NCBI GenBank assembly: GCA_037013685.1
Contig: CM072897.1
Location: 18,984,143 to 19,048,142 of the forward strand
DNA length: 64,000 nt
Direction of reading: 5' to 3'
Origin: Acridotheres tristis
Lineage: Eukaryota > Chordata > Aves > Passeriformes > Sturnidae
The translations under genes were made by a program, and so were the position numbers. Under the pieces are notes generated by a model. It was not told where the DNA came from and ran no database searches. It saw nothing but the letters and a program-made list of their open reading frames with translations. This document shows positions 25,301 to 37,499 of the stretch, piece after piece (position 1 is the stretch's first letter; the number at the start of each line of letters is the position of its first letter).

Positions 25301-28300
25301 CTGTCCCCAAATGTCCCCAAACATCCCCAGACTGTCCCCAAATGTCCCCAGACTGTCCCCAAATGTCCCCAGACTGTCCCCAAGTGTCCCCAGGTGTCCC
25401 CAAACATCCCCAAACACACCCGTTGAAGTCGATGATGGCGCAGTGGGGCAGGATGAGGTGCCACCCTCCCCCTGACCCCCAAATGTCCCCAGACTGTCCC
25501 CAAATGTCCCCAAGTGTCCCCAAACGTCCCCAGACTGTCCCCGAATGTCCCCAGACTGTCCCCAAACGTCCCCAGACTGTCCCCAAATGTCCCCAAGTGT
25601 CCCCAAACATCCCAAGACTGTCCCCAAGTGTCCCCAGGTGTCCCCAAACATCCCCAAACACACCCGTTGAAGTCGATGATGGCGCAGTGGGGCAGGACGA
25701 GGTGCCACCCTCCCCCTGACCCCCAAATGTCCCCAGACTGTCCCCGAATGTCCTCAAGTGTCCCCGAATGTCCCCAGTGCACCCATTGAAGTCAGTGATG
25801 GCACAGTGGAGCAGGATGAGGTGCCACCCTCCCCCGGACCCCCGAATGTCCCCAGACTGTCCCCAAATGTCCCCAAGTGTCCCCAAACATCCCCAGACTG
25901 TCCCCGAATGTCCCCAGACTGTCCCCAAATGTCCCCAAACGTCCCCAGACTGTCCCCAAATGTCCCCAAGTGTCCCCGAATGTCCCCAGAGTGTCCCCAG
26001 GTGTCCCCAGGTGTCCCCAGCGCACCCGTTGAAGTCGATGATGGCGTAGTGGGGCTCGTTGCCGGCGCCGGGGCCCAGGGTGGCCACGCAGGAATCCACG
26101 AAGAGCCGGAGCGGGACGTGGCTGTGGGAACCAACCTCGGCCTGGATGTTGAGCACGTCCCCCAGGCGGAACGCCGAGAAATCCCGCTCGGAACTCCAGT
26201 CCTCTGGGAAAATAACGGGAAAAGGGATTGGGAAAAGGGGAGGGGGAAAAGGGGATGGGGAAAAGGGGATTGGGAAAAGGGGAATCCTGAGAAATCCCAC
26301 TCAGGGCTCCAGTCCTCTGGAAAATCCAGCAGGAAAAGGGGATTGGGAAAAGGGGATTGGGAAAAGGGGATTGGGAAAAGGGGATTGGGAAAAGGGGATG
26401 GGAAAAGGGGATGGGGAAAACGGGATTGGGAAAAGGGGAATCCTGAGAAATCCCACTCAGAGCTCCAGTCCTCTGGAAAATCCCATGGGAAAAGGGGATT
26501 GGGAAAATGGGAATCCCGAGAAATCCAGCTCGGAGCTTCAGTCCTCTGGAAAATGCAATGGGAAAAGGAATGGGAAAAGGGGATGGGAATAGGGGAATCC
26601 TGAGAAATCCCACTCGGATCTTCAGTCCTCTGGAAAAAATAATGGGAAAAGGGATTGGGAAAAGGAATGGGAAAAGGGGAATCCTGAGAAATCCCACTCA
26701 GAGCTCCAGTCCTCTGGAAAATCCAGCAGGAAAAGGGGATTGGGAAAAAGGGATTGGGAAAAAGGGGAACCCCAGAAAATCCTGCTCAGAACTCCAGTCC
26801 TCTGGAAAATCCAGCAGGAAAAGGGGATTGGGAAAAGGGGAATCCTGAGAAATCCCACTCGAAGCTTCAGTCCTCTGGAAAAATAATGAGAAAAGGGATT
26901 GGGAAAAGGGGATGGGGAAAAGGGGAACCCCGAGAAATCCCACTCAGAACTCCAGTCCTCTGGGAAAATAATGGGAAAAGGAGATGGGAAAAGGGGAATC
27001 CTGAGAAATCCCACATGGAACTCCAGTCCTCTGGGAAAATAATGGGAAAAGGGATTGGGAAAAGGGGATTGGGAAAAGGGGAATCCCGAGAAATCCCACT
27101 CAGGACTCCAATACTCTGGAAAAACCAGTGGGAAAAGGAGATGGGAAAAGGGGATTGGGAAAAGGGGAATCCTGAGAAATCCCACTCAGAGCTCCAGTCC
27201 TCTGGAAAATCCAACGGGAATAGGGGACTGGGAAAAAGAGATTGGGAAAAAGGGATTGGGAAAAAGGGGTACCCCAGAAAATCCTGCTCAGAACTCCAGT
27301 CCTCTGGAAAATCCAATGGGAAAGGGGGATTGGGAAAAGGGGAATCCCAGGAAATCCCACTCAGAGCTTCAGTTCTCTGGAAAAAATAACGGGAAAAGGG
27401 GATTGGGAAAAGGGGAAATCCTGAGAAATCCCGCTCGGAGCTTCAGTCCTCTGGAAAAAATAATGGGAAAAGGGGATTGAGAAAAGGGGAATCCCGAGAA
27501 ATCCCACTCAGAGCTCCAGTCCTCTGGAAAAAATTAACGGGAAAATGGATTGGGGAAAAGGGGAAATCCTGAGAAATCCCACTCAGAGCTCCAGTCCTCG
27601 GGGAAAAACAACGGGAAAAGGGTATGGGAAAAGGGGAATTCTGAGAAATCCTGCTCGGAGCTCCAGTCCTCTGGAAAAACCAACAAGAAAAGGGGACTGG
27701 GAAAAAGGGGATCCCAAGAAATCCCACATGGAACTCCAATCTTCTGGAAAACCCGACAGGATCATCCCCAAAGTGATCCCAAAACGGGGAAAGGGAGAAA
27801 AAAAGGGATGGAAAAGGGGGAAAAGGGGATTGAGAAATGGGGGAAAGGGGAAAATGGGGAATCCCAGAAAGGCCCTCTCGGAGCTCCAACCCTCTGGAAA
27901 ATCCAATGGGATCATCCCCAACATGATCTCAAAAGGGGAAAGGGAGTGGGAAAGGGGGAAATCCCAAAAAATCCCACTCGGAGCTCCAACCCTCTGGAAA
28001 ATCCCATGGGATCATCCCCAACATGATGTCAAAAGGGGAAAAGGGAAGGAAAAGGGGATTGGGGAAAAGGGCATGGGGGGAAAAAAAGGGGATTTGGGGA
28101 AAAAAAAGGGGATGGGGGAAAAAAAGGGGATGGGGAAAAAAAAGAAAAGGGATTGGGAAAAAAAAGGGATCGGGGGAGAAAAAAGGGATTGGGGAAATGG
28201 GGGTTTGGGGGAAAAAAAGGGGATGGGGAAAAAAAGGGATTGGGGGAAAAAGGGGATTGGGGAAAAAAGGGGATGGGAAAAAAAGGGGATGGGGAAAAAA

Positions 28301-31300
28301 GGGATGGGGAAAAAAGGGGGGGAATGGGGGAAAAAAGGGGGAATGGGGAAAAAAAGGGGGAATGGGGAAAAAAGGGGATTGGGGGAAAAAAGGGGGATTG
28401 GGGAAAAAAAGGGGATTGGGGAAAAAGGGGATTGGGGAAAAAAAGGGGATGGGGGAAAAAGGGGATTGGGGAAAAAAGGGGATTGGGGAAAAGGGGATGG
28501 GGGAAAAAGGGGGATTGGGGAAAAAAGGGGGATTGGGGGAAAAAGGGGAATGGGGAAAAAAAGGGGATTGGGGAAAAAAGGGGAATGGGGAAAAAAGGGG
28601 ATTGGGGAAAAAGGGGATGGGGGGAAAAAGGGGATTGGGGGAAAAAGGGGATTGGGGGAAAAGGGGATGTAGGGGAAAAGGGAATGGGGGAATCCCGATC
28701 CCACACCGTTCATGAGGCGCAGGGAGAAGAGCAGCTTCTCCTCGGATGCCAGCGCGGAGTTGAAGGGAGACCAGGTGGGACGGATGGAGCCACTGGTGAC
28801 GTTATCCCGCCTGGAAAAGGGAATGGGACACTGGGAATGGGACACTGGGAATGGGAATGGGATACTGGGAATGGGGACACGGGACACTGGGAATGGGAAT
28901 GGGATACTGGGAATGGGACACTGGGAATGGGGACACGGGACACTGGGAATAGGGACACTGGGAATGGGGAGCCACTGGTGACGTTATCCTGCCTGGAAAA
29001 GGGAATGGGACGCTGGGAATGGGACACGGGAATGGGAATGGGATACTGGGAATGGGGACACTGGGAATGGGGACACTGGGAATGAGGGCAGTGGGATGGG
29101 AATGGGACACAGGAATGGGACACTGGGAATAGGAATGGCAAACTGGAAATGGGACACAGGAATGGGACACTGGGAATGGGGACACGGGAATGGGGACATG
29201 GGAATGGGGACACTGGGAATGGGGAGCCACTGGTGACGTTATCCTGCCTGGAAAAGGGAATGGGGCACTGGGAATGGGACACGGGACACTGGGAATGGGA
29301 CATTGGGAATGGGGACACTGGGAATGAGGGCAGTGGGATGGGAATGGGACACAGGAATGGGACACTGGGAATAGGAATGGCAAACTGGAAATGGGACATT
29401 GGGAATGGGACACTGGGAATGGAGACACGGGAATGGGGACACTGGATACTGGGATGGGACACTGGGAATGGGGACACCAGGATGGGAATGGGATACTGGG
29501 AATGTGGGATGGGATCCCAGGATAGTAATGGGAACCTTGGGAATGCTGGGAATGTGAATGGGGTCTGGGAATGCAGGATGGGATCCCGGGATGGGAACGG
29601 GATTCCTGGGAATGCTGGGAATGCAGATAGGGTCTGGGAATCCTGGGAATGCTGGGAATGCTGGGAATGTGGATGGGGTCCGGAAATCCCAGGAATGCGG
29701 GATGGGATCCCGGATTGGGAATGGGATTCCTGGGAACGTGGGATGAGATCCCGGGATGGGAATAGGATTCCTGGGAATGCTGGGATGGGATCCCGGGATG
29801 GGAACGGGATTTCTGGGAATGCGGGATGGGATCCTGGGGACACTGAGAATTGAACTGGGATGCCAGGACTGGAATGGGGACAGTGGGAATGGGGATGGGA
29901 ACGGGATTTCTGGGAATGCTGGGATTGGGGACGGGAACGGGATTCCTGGGAATGCCGGGATTGGGGGTGGGATCCGGGCAAACCTGGGATAGTGGCACTC
30001 GATGGGAATCACGGCCGGGTTGCTGCGCACGATGGCCGGGTTGCTGCCGGGACTGGGGTCGTAGCTCAGGAGCGTCCGGTAAATCAGGGAATCCGGGGTG
30101 ATCTGGGAATGAAAACCGGGAATTCCGTGGGAAATGGAGGTCCCCAGTCCAGGGATAGCTGCAGGGTGAGCGGGAATTCAAAGAAATCGGGGAATCTGGG
30201 GTGATCTGGGGAGAAAAATGGAGAATTCCATGGGAGAGGCCACCCCTCGTCCCAGCACCACTACTGGGAATGCTGGGGGAATCCATGGAAATGGGGAAAA
30301 AGGGGATGGAAAAGGTGGAAATGGGGAGGAAATGGGGAAAATGGAAGGGAAAATCTCTGAAGGGATGGAAAAGGGGGAAAGGGATGGAAAAATAAGAAAG
30401 TGAGAAAAGGAGGAAAGAGGGTGGAAAAGGGGAAAAGGGATGGAAAAGTGGTGAAAAGGGGATGGAAAATCTCTGAAGGGATGGAAAAGTGGGAAAAGGG
30501 GTAGAAAAGGAATGGGAAAAGGGGGAAAGGGATGGAAAAATAACAAAGTGAGAAAAGGGGTGAAAAGGGGATGGAAAAGGGGGGAAAGGGACTGGAAAAG
30601 GATAGAAAAGGAAGGAAGGGGTGGAAAAGGGGATGGAAAAGTGAGAAAAGGTTGGAAAAGGGGATGGGAAGAGAGGGAAAAGGGGGAAAAGGGGATTGAA
30701 AAGGGGATGGAAAAGATGGCAAAAAGATGGAAAATCTCTGTTTTCAGGGAGCTGAATTAAACCCGAGGGGAAAGGGGCTTTTCCCAGAGGAATGGGAAAA
30801 AAATCTGCTGGAAAACCGCTCTGATTCCCAGGAAATCCCGGCTCCTCCTGCCCCTGGAATGATCCCGGATCCGGCCCATGGATCCCCCCTAAAACCGGGA
30901 ATAGGCGCGGCCCCGGGAGCCGCTCCAGGGGGAATCCCGGTAGGAATCCCGGGATCGGAACGGGACCCACCCGGATCTCCCTTAAACCTCGGATCTGCAC
31001 GGAGCCTGGAATCGCTCCAGGTGGGAATTCCGGGATCTGGACAAGGACTTACCTGGATCTCCCTAAAAAACTGGGATTTGCACGGGGCCGGGAGCTGCTC
31101 CAGGTGGGAATTCCGGGTTCGGGACAGGACTCACCTGGATCTCTCTTAAATCGGATCCGCGGGGCCCCGGGTGGGAATCCCGGTGGGAATCCCGGGATCG
31201 GGACAAGGACTCACCTGGATCTTCCCCGACACCGCGGGAGCCGCTCCAGATGAGAATCCCGGGATTGGGGAGGAATCCCGCGATAGAGGTGGGACTCACC

Positions 31301-32545
31301 TGGATCTCCCTTGAATCTGGGATCCGCGGCGCCCCGGGAGCCCCTCCAGGGGGGGATCCCAGGATCGGGGTGGAATTCCGGGATCGGGGCGGGATCCCGG
31401 GATTGGGGCGGGACTCACCTGGATCTCCCTGCACAGAGCCGGGAGCCGCTCCGGGTGGGAATCCCGGGATGGGAACAAGAGCTCACCTGGATCTCCCCCG
31501 ACACCTCAGGATCTCCTGGAGCCTCTCCAGGGCTGGATCCCGGGATCGAGGCGGAATCCCGGGATCGGGACGGGACTCTCCTTAAAACCGGGAACCCCCG
31601 GGAGCCGCTCCCGGTGGGAATCCCGGGATCGGGACGAGGACTCACCTGGACCTCTCTTAAATCTGGGATTTGCACGGAGCCGGGAACCTCTCCAGGTGGG
31701 AATCCCGGGTGGAATTCCAGGATCGGGATGGGACTCACCTGCATCTCCCTTAAAGCCTGGGACTTGCACGACCCCGGGAGCCGCTTCAGGGGGGAAATCC
31801 CGGGATCGGGACAAGGACTCACCTGGATCTCCCTAAAAACCTGGGATCTGCACAGAGCAGGAACCTCTCCAGGTGGGAATCCCGGGATGGGGACGGGACT
31901 CACCTGGATCTCCCCCGACACCTCGGGATCTCCTGGAGCCTCTCCAGGGCGGATTCCCGGGATCGGGACGGGATTCTCCTTAAAACAGGGAACCCCCGGG
32001 AGCCGCACCGGGTGGGAATCCCGGGATCGGGACAGGGACTCACCTGGATCTCCCTAAAAATCTGGGATTCGCATGGGGCCGGGAGCCGCTCCAGGTGGGA
32101 TTCCCGGGATCGGGACAGGGACTCACCTGGATCTCCCCCGACACCTCGGGATCTCCTGGAGCCTCTCCAGGGTGGGATCCCGGGATCGAGGCGGAATCCC
32201 GGGATGAGGGGCAGGACTCACCTGGACGGTGCTGCCGCACTCGTGCAGGCCGGCGCTGAAGGTGACGGTTTTTTGGGATGGATCCAGGCGGGAATGTTTG
32301 CAGGCGGCGGGGCCCAGGCTGAGCTCGGCCGCGCTGACCAAGCGGCCGTTCCCGAACAAATCCCGGTGCACGATCACCACCAGCTGCCCCTCCTGGCACT
32401 GCACTTCCACGGGAATATGGGAATAATGGGAATGGGAATCATCCCCCCACAGCCAGGGATTGGGGTTTGGATCCCAGGGAGGAGGCGCCGAAGCCGCCGG
32501 GACGGCGCAGAGCAGCGCCAGGAGGAGGCGGATTTGGGAGAGCAT
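22349..32545 (-). CDS. ZP3: Zona pellucida sperm-binding protein 3 (ZP3), complete, nine coding exons
   Basis: Structural glycoprotein of the egg coat (perivitelline layer in birds) made as a membrane precursor. Exons in minus-strand order: 32545-32222, 30102-29984, 28810-28707, 26203-26026, 24321-24201, 24122-24031, 23235-23105, 22666-22583 and 22458-22349. The lengths sum to 1263 bases, 420 residues plus stop, close to human ZP3 at 424, with consistent phases. Residues 1-20 are a signal peptide. The ZP-N half carries VECQE-like [18 protein letters not shown] and LHECGS. Further markers are IPIECHYP, an NVT sequon at Asn151, [48 protein letters not shown] and [15 protein letters not shown] at 351-354 fits the furin-type cleavage site. 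A transmembrane helix spans about 391-414, followed by RRR. The introns are filled with copies of the exon edges. The gene lies antisense between LOXL1 and PML. Confidence 0.94.
22690..23100 (+). repeat. ZP3 intron 7 TGTCCCC minisatellite
   Basis: Units of TGTCCCCATGTCCCCCTG type fill most of the intron between exons 8 and 7. Confidence 0.8.
23240..24020 (+). repeat. ZP3 intron 6 minisatellite, about 36-bp unit
   Basis: About twenty units with GGTGCCACCATGGCGGGGAG and GTGACACTGATGACC occupy nearly the whole intron between exons 7 and 6. Confidence 0.9.
24430..26025 (-). repeat. Nine tandem copies of the ZP3 exon 4 end with donor
   Basis: On the minus strand ATCATCGACTTCAACGGGTG-like copies lie at about 24466, 24578, 24706, 24866, 25006, 25166, 25420, 25664 and 25783, before the true exon end at 26026. 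Between them are TGTCCCCAAA units. Confidence 0.9.
26210..28025 (-). repeat. About twenty tandem copies of the ZP3 exon 4 start with acceptor
   Basis: Units of about 80 bases carry TTTTCCAGAGGACTGGAG on the minus strand and resemble the first 40 bases of exon 4. Copies run from about 26312 to 27990. Confidence 0.9.
28025..28695 (+). repeat. GGGGATTGGGGAAAAAA array in ZP3 intron 3
   Basis: Nearly pure purine on the plus strand (pyrimidine on the ZP3 coding strand), 16-18-base units, just downstream of the exon 3 donor. Confidence 0.85.
28815..29975 (+). repeat. ZP3 intron 2 GGGAATGGGACACT array with two exon 3 acceptor copies
   Basis: Units of 14-28 bases. Copies of the exon 3 start (GAGCCACTGGTGACGTTATC on the plus strand) recur near 28970 and 29225. 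Toward 29500-29960 the unit becomes GGGATCCCGGGATGGGAA. Confidence 0.85.
30180..30765 (+). repeat. ZP3 intron 1 GGGATGGAAAAGGGG array with one exon 2 start copy
   Basis: Purine-rich 17-20-base units. At 30182-30210 a single extra copy of the exon 2 acceptor edge (GGGGTGATCTGGGGA on the plus strand) sits next to the true one at 30102. Confidence 0.8.
30940..32220 (-). repeat. About thirteen tandem copies of the ZP3 exon 1 donor
   Basis: Units of about 90 bases carry GAGATCCAGGTGAGTCC on the minus strand, matching the true exon 1 end CCAG|GTGAGTCC at 32222. Copies lie near 30965, 31048, 31128, 31204, 31292, 31412, 31483, 31640, 31733, 31819, 31899, 32037 and 32127. Confidence 0.85.
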
Positions 32546-32594
32546 CCCGGAAAATCCCTGGAATTCCCGGCGTGGGAAGAGGATTTCATCCCGG

Positions 32595-32601
32595 ATTTAT
32601 A
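32595..32601 (-). promoter_or_regulatory. ZP3: Probable ZP3 TATA box (TATAAAT)
   Basis: TATAAAT on the minus strand lies about 50 bases upstream of the ZP3 start codon, which predicts a 5' UTR of only about 20 bases. Short leaders and TATA boxes are usual for zona pellucida genes. Confidence 0.6.
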
Positions 32602-32719
32602 TCCCGCTCGGAATGAGCCCCCCCCACCCCTACCCCCCATCCCCCCACCCCCCACCCCACCCTTGGAATTCCAAGGGCGCCCCCTGAGCTCGCCCCCGTC
32701 ATTTCCGGGGTGCGAGGGT

Positions 32720-33965
32720 TGGGGATGAGCATTCCCGGCGGATTTTTGGGAATTGTTTATCCCAGCCGGAGCCGCGGAGCCGCGGATGGAGGGAATTGTT
32801 TGGGCTCCGAGCTGATAAGGGACGATCCAAGGCTCCGCTTTTCCCCCGGGATCCCAAATTCCAGGGATAACCCCGGCACCCCCGGAGAGCCGATTTCCCC
32901 TTGGATGAGGATTTTTGGGAAAGGGGAGGAGGGAAATCAAGTCCTACCACCCCAAAAAAAAGGGATTTGCGCATCCAGAGGGGGTTGGATGATCGGGAAT
33001 GACGGAGAGACCCCCCCTCACCCCCGAATTCCAGCCCTGGGAGCGAGGTCAGAGCCAAAATTCCTTCGGTTTTTTGGGATAGAACTTGGCTTCTCTTCCC
33101 CCTCTCAAAAATCCTCATCCCTAAACTCCGCTTTTCCCCGGGATCTCCAATTCCAGGGACAATCCCGGCACCGCTGGAGCGCTGTTTTCCCCTGGTTTTA
33201 CCCCTCCAAAAAATGAAGGAATTTTGGCTGGAATTTGGGGGTGACAGCGACAGCGGCTGCGTCTCGGTCATTCCCGATGATCCAAACCCAAATTCCTTTT
33301 TTTTTAGGGGTAGAACAATGGGGGAAAACGCCCCGGGGATGATCCCTGGAATTCGAGATCCCGGGGAAAAACGGAGTTTGGGATGAGGGTTTGGGGAGGG
33401 GGAGGGGAAGAGCCACGTTCTATCCCCCCCAAAAAACACCGGGATTTGGGTTTGGATCACCGGGAATGCCGGACACCCCAAAATTCCAACCCCGGAGCGA
33501 GGTCGGGGCCAAAATTCCTTCGTTTTCCCGAATTCCAGGGATAATCCCGGCAAGCCCGGGGCGTTTTTTTCCCCCCTCGGATGAGGAATTTTGGGGGGTG
33601 GGGGAGCCACGGTCTATCCCAAAAAACCGAAGGAATTTCCGGAATTTCGGCTCCGATCTTTCTCCTGGGTTTGGAATTTTGGGGTCCCCGATATTCCCAG
33701 TGATCCAAACCTCTGTGGATGCGCAAATCCCGGTTTTTTTTTTTTGGGGGGGGGGGGATCCAACCTGGGTTCCCCCTCCCCTTTTCCCAAAAATCGTCAT
33801 CCAAGGCTCCGCTTTTTCCCGGGATCCCGAATTCCAGGGATCGTCCCGGCACTCCCGGGGAGTTGTTTCCCCACGTTCTATCCCAAAAAAAAAAAAAAAA
33901 AAAGGGATTTGGGTTTGGAGCATCGGGAATGACCGAGATCCCCCCTAATTCCAGCCCCGAGAGCC
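32720..33965. repeat. Tandem repeat of about 270-330 bp upstream of ZP3
   Basis: Four to five diverged units with TCCGCTTTTCCCCGGGATC, AATTCCAGGGATAATCCCGG and TTCTATCCC. The array begins about 120 bases above the TATA box, so it may form the distal ZP3 promoter. Confidence 0.7.
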
Positions 33966-36360
33966 AAATTCCAGCATTTTTCTCCCTCCCGGCTCTTCCC
34001 ATTCCTTTAAATCCAAGAAAAACAGGGAAAGCTCCTTAGGAATAAATCCCATGGATTTTCCAGGCTCATTCCCAGTTTTTCTCACATTTGTGGAGTTGTT
34101 GAATGACCTTTGTTATCCCAATCCTGTTTTTTTAATGGAATTTCTCTCCCTCCTCACTTCTCTCTCTCTCCCCTTCCCCCCAAGTTTTCCATCGGCTCCG
34201 TTTTTCCCAAATTCCGCTTTTTGGAAAACCTGAAAAAAATCCCCCCGGACCTGGGATTTTTTTTCCAGCTGAAAAATTCCAGGTAAACGAAGGGAAAGGG
34301 GGAGTCGATTCCAAAGAAATTCCCGGGTTTTTGGAGCTGGCATTGATTCAACATTCCCAAAAAATTTTATGGATCAGCGTCAGCCCCTCCACCCCTTCCA
34401 GGGGGTTTCCGCTCATCCCAAAATCCCTGAATCCTGTTTTTTTGGTTTTTTTGGTTTTTTTTTTTTCCCCCTGTGTTTAAAATACTTTGGAAGCGGCTCT
34501 GACCGAGTGGAAATTCCAGGAATTCCAGAGGTTGAGCTCCTGCGTCAGGGAGATATCGGGAATTCCGCGGCCGAGGAGGGTGGGGGAAGAATCCTTGGAT
34601 TCAAGGCCTCTCCTCATCCCAAAAAAACTCCGGGATTCCTCCGGGATTTCAGGAAAAACCCCTCGGGATGGATCCCAAGGAGGGGGAGGGGGTGAATTCC
34701 AGAGGGAAAATTTCTGGGAATAGGAGGTGGGGGGAGGGGTTTCCCTAGGGAAAAGGGGATTTCTGCTCTCCCGGAAAAATGCAGGAGCAGAATTTTTGGG
34801 GGGAATTTCCAGGGAGCTGGGAAAGCACCAAATCCAGTTTTTTGGGTTTTTTTTCCCGTCCCATTTTCCCTAAAAACCGAATTTAATCCCGGGAATTCTG
34901 GGAGCTGCTGGGATGGGATGAGAGCTCTGAGAATTCCAGGAGTTTTTCCTCATCCCAGATTTCTTTCAGGAGTGGATTTCCCCGAGGTTTTCCTTCATTC
35001 CCGGCTCTGGGATTGAGATTTGGGCTCTTCCCAAGTTTTTAACTTCAAAATCCCTCTGGAGCCCAGGAAAACCAAGGGATGATCCCAAAAAAAACCTGAA
35101 TGGGGAAGGAATCCATGAGGATTTGGGGCCTGGGAAAGGATTCAGGAATCCTTCCCCAACTCCAAGGATTTGGATGACCCCAAATCCCAAATCCCCCTTG
35201 GAATCTCATCCCTAGGAATTCCAGGTGAGGTTAGCCCGGGATTTCCTGCCCAGCCCATGGAATTTCCAGTTTTCCATGGCCAAAAATTCCAAATTCAAGG
35301 GGAGAGAATCCCGGTTCTTCCCAGGGATCCCTTTTCCATGAATCCCTGAATCAACTTAAAAACCCTGGAATTTTTGCTGCGGAATTCCCAAAAAAAAAAA
35401 AAAAAAAACAACTTTCCCAGCCCCACAAAATCCCAGGATTTGAGAATGGAAGCGGGAAAAGCTGTAATTCCATGGGGGGAGGGGGAAAAAAAAAAAAAAA
35501 AAAAAAAAGGAGGAATAAAAAGTAGGAAAAGGGAATTTTGGAGCCGCATTTGGGAGCAGGGGAAGGAATTCCAAGTGCAGGAATTCCAAGGATTGTTTAT
35601 CCTGGCGGGATCCAACAATTCCAAACAATCCTTGGAGCAAGGAATGAAACTCCGGGGCTGCAATTCCTCCTCTCTCTCTCTCTCTTATCCCAAACTGGAA
35701 TTTTTTTCCTCAAAAAATCAGTCACAGATTTGATCCCATCCCCAGATTTTCCAGCACGGAGGAAATTCATGGAAAAAAGGGAGTTTTGGGAAGAGCTTTT
35801 CCCTCTTCCCTGAGGTTTTCCAGGGGAAAAAAAATTCCCTGGAGGGGGGAAATCTGATTCCAGAGGGATTTCTGGGATTCTTGTGCATGTGGAATTCCCA
35901 GGATCAGGGAGTTCCAAAGCCTGGAAAAATCGGGAAGCGCTTCCAGTCTGATCCAGGATCCCAAATTCCCTCCTTTTCCTGGAATTTTCCCCATTTTTTC
36001 CCAGCTGGAAAAGGATTGAACCCAACTTTTCCCATTCCCAGTGGGAATTCCGAGCTCGTCTCCCCTTTCCAAGTGCCAAAAATCCAGGAAAAATCTTTGG
36101 GAATTTCCTCTCCGAGCTCAGTGGAAAATCCAGGGAATCAGTTCCTTCCTGGATGGATTTTCTGGGATTTCCTGGAATTTTCTGGAAATTTCAAGGAAAA
36201 CTTCGAGGTCCCAGGGATGGGGAATTTTCTGGGAATGGCCTTCTAGGGGTTTTTGTTCTTTTCTTTTTTTTTCTTTTTTTTTTTTTTTTAATATTTCCTC
36301 ACTTTTTCTTTTCCAATTGGAACTTCCCCGGGAAGCACCACCACGATTCTCCCAGGAATA
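33965..36360. other. Mostly low-repeat intergenic DNA, no gene recognised
   Basis: Scattered GGAATTCCAGG motifs and homopolymer runs (A/T runs near 34440, 35390, 35490, 36265). No coding region, RNA gene or transposon was recognised. Confidence 0.4.
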
Positions 36361-36475
36361 AATCAATTAAAAAAACAAACCAATAAATAAAGTCATTGAT
36401 TAGCCAATTAATTCGTTAATAACTGTTTATTTAATATTTTGATTCATTCATTAATTCATTAATTTGCACCGGGAG
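36360..36475. other. AT-rich island
   Basis: About 115 bases of AATAAATCAATTAA and ATTCATTAATTC-type sequence in otherwise GC-rich DNA, between the ZP3 and PML upstream regions. Function unknown. Confidence 0.5.
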
Positions 36476-36599
36476 CAGCTGCTCCAGCCCCAAATCCCAA
36501 TTTTTCCCTGGAAGTGGCAGGAGCAGCACGAAAAATCCCAGAATTTTTCTAGGGAAAATCCAATTTTCCCACTTTGTCCGGGGGTGGGGAAGCAGCAAT

Positions 36600-37480
36600 T
36601 CCTGGGAAATCTGGCCCGGGATGGTCCCAAATCCTGTCCCCAAATCCCATCCTGTTCCCAAATTCCAAATCTTGTTCCCAAATCTCCCGTCCCTAAACTT
36701 TGTCCTGTCCCCAAAACCTGTCCTGTCCCCAAATCCCAGCCTGTTCCTAAATCTCATCCCCGTCCCCAAATCCCATCCCTGACCCCAAATCGCATCCCCA
36801 TCCCCAAATGCAAACCTATCCCAAAATTTAATGCATTCCCCCAATCTCCTCCTGTCCCCAAATCCCAACCTGTCCCTAAATCTAATTCATTCCCCAAATC
36901 CAAATCTGTCCCCAAACCTTGTCCTGACTCCAAATCTCCTCCTGTCCCTAAATTTCATCCCTGTCCCCAAATCTCATCCTGCTCCCAATCCTCATCCCAC
37001 TCTTAGGTTTCATCCCATCCCCAAATCTCGTCCTGACCCCAAATCTTGTTGTGTCCCCAAATCTCATCCCTGTCCCTAAATTTCAGCCCTGACCCCAAAT
37101 CTTGTCCCAAACCTCCTCCTGTCCCAAATCCCATCCACGGCCCCAAATCCAAACCTGTCCCTAAATCCCTGTTCTCAAAACTTCCTTCTTTCCCAAATCC
37201 CATCCACGACCCCAAATCCAAACCTGTCCCTAAATCTAATGCATTCCCAAATCTGCTCCTGTCCCCAAATCCCTGTTCCCTAAACCTCCTCCTTTCCCAA
37301 ATCACATCCGCCACCCCAAATCTCCTGTCCCCAAATCCCTGTCCCCAATCCCCCCCTCCCACCCCTCTCCTCCACCCCCACTCCCTCCCACACACCCCCC
37401 CTCTCCTTCCCCATCCCTTCCCCTCTCCTCCTGTCCCCAAATCCTTGGCCCAAAACCTCTTCCTTTCCCAAATCCATCCT
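36600..37480 (+). repeat. CCCCAAATCTCATCCTGTCC array upstream of PML
   Basis: Units of 20-24 bases. The same family recurs inside PML intron 2 at 40500-41040. Confidence 0.8.
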
Positions 37481-37499
37481 GTCCCCAAATCCCGTCCCG

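Noticed and set aside
24430..28025. The repeated ZP3 exon 4 edges as extra genuine exons
   Set aside because: Each copy has only one edge, and the copies do not supply a paired second splice site with an open frame between.
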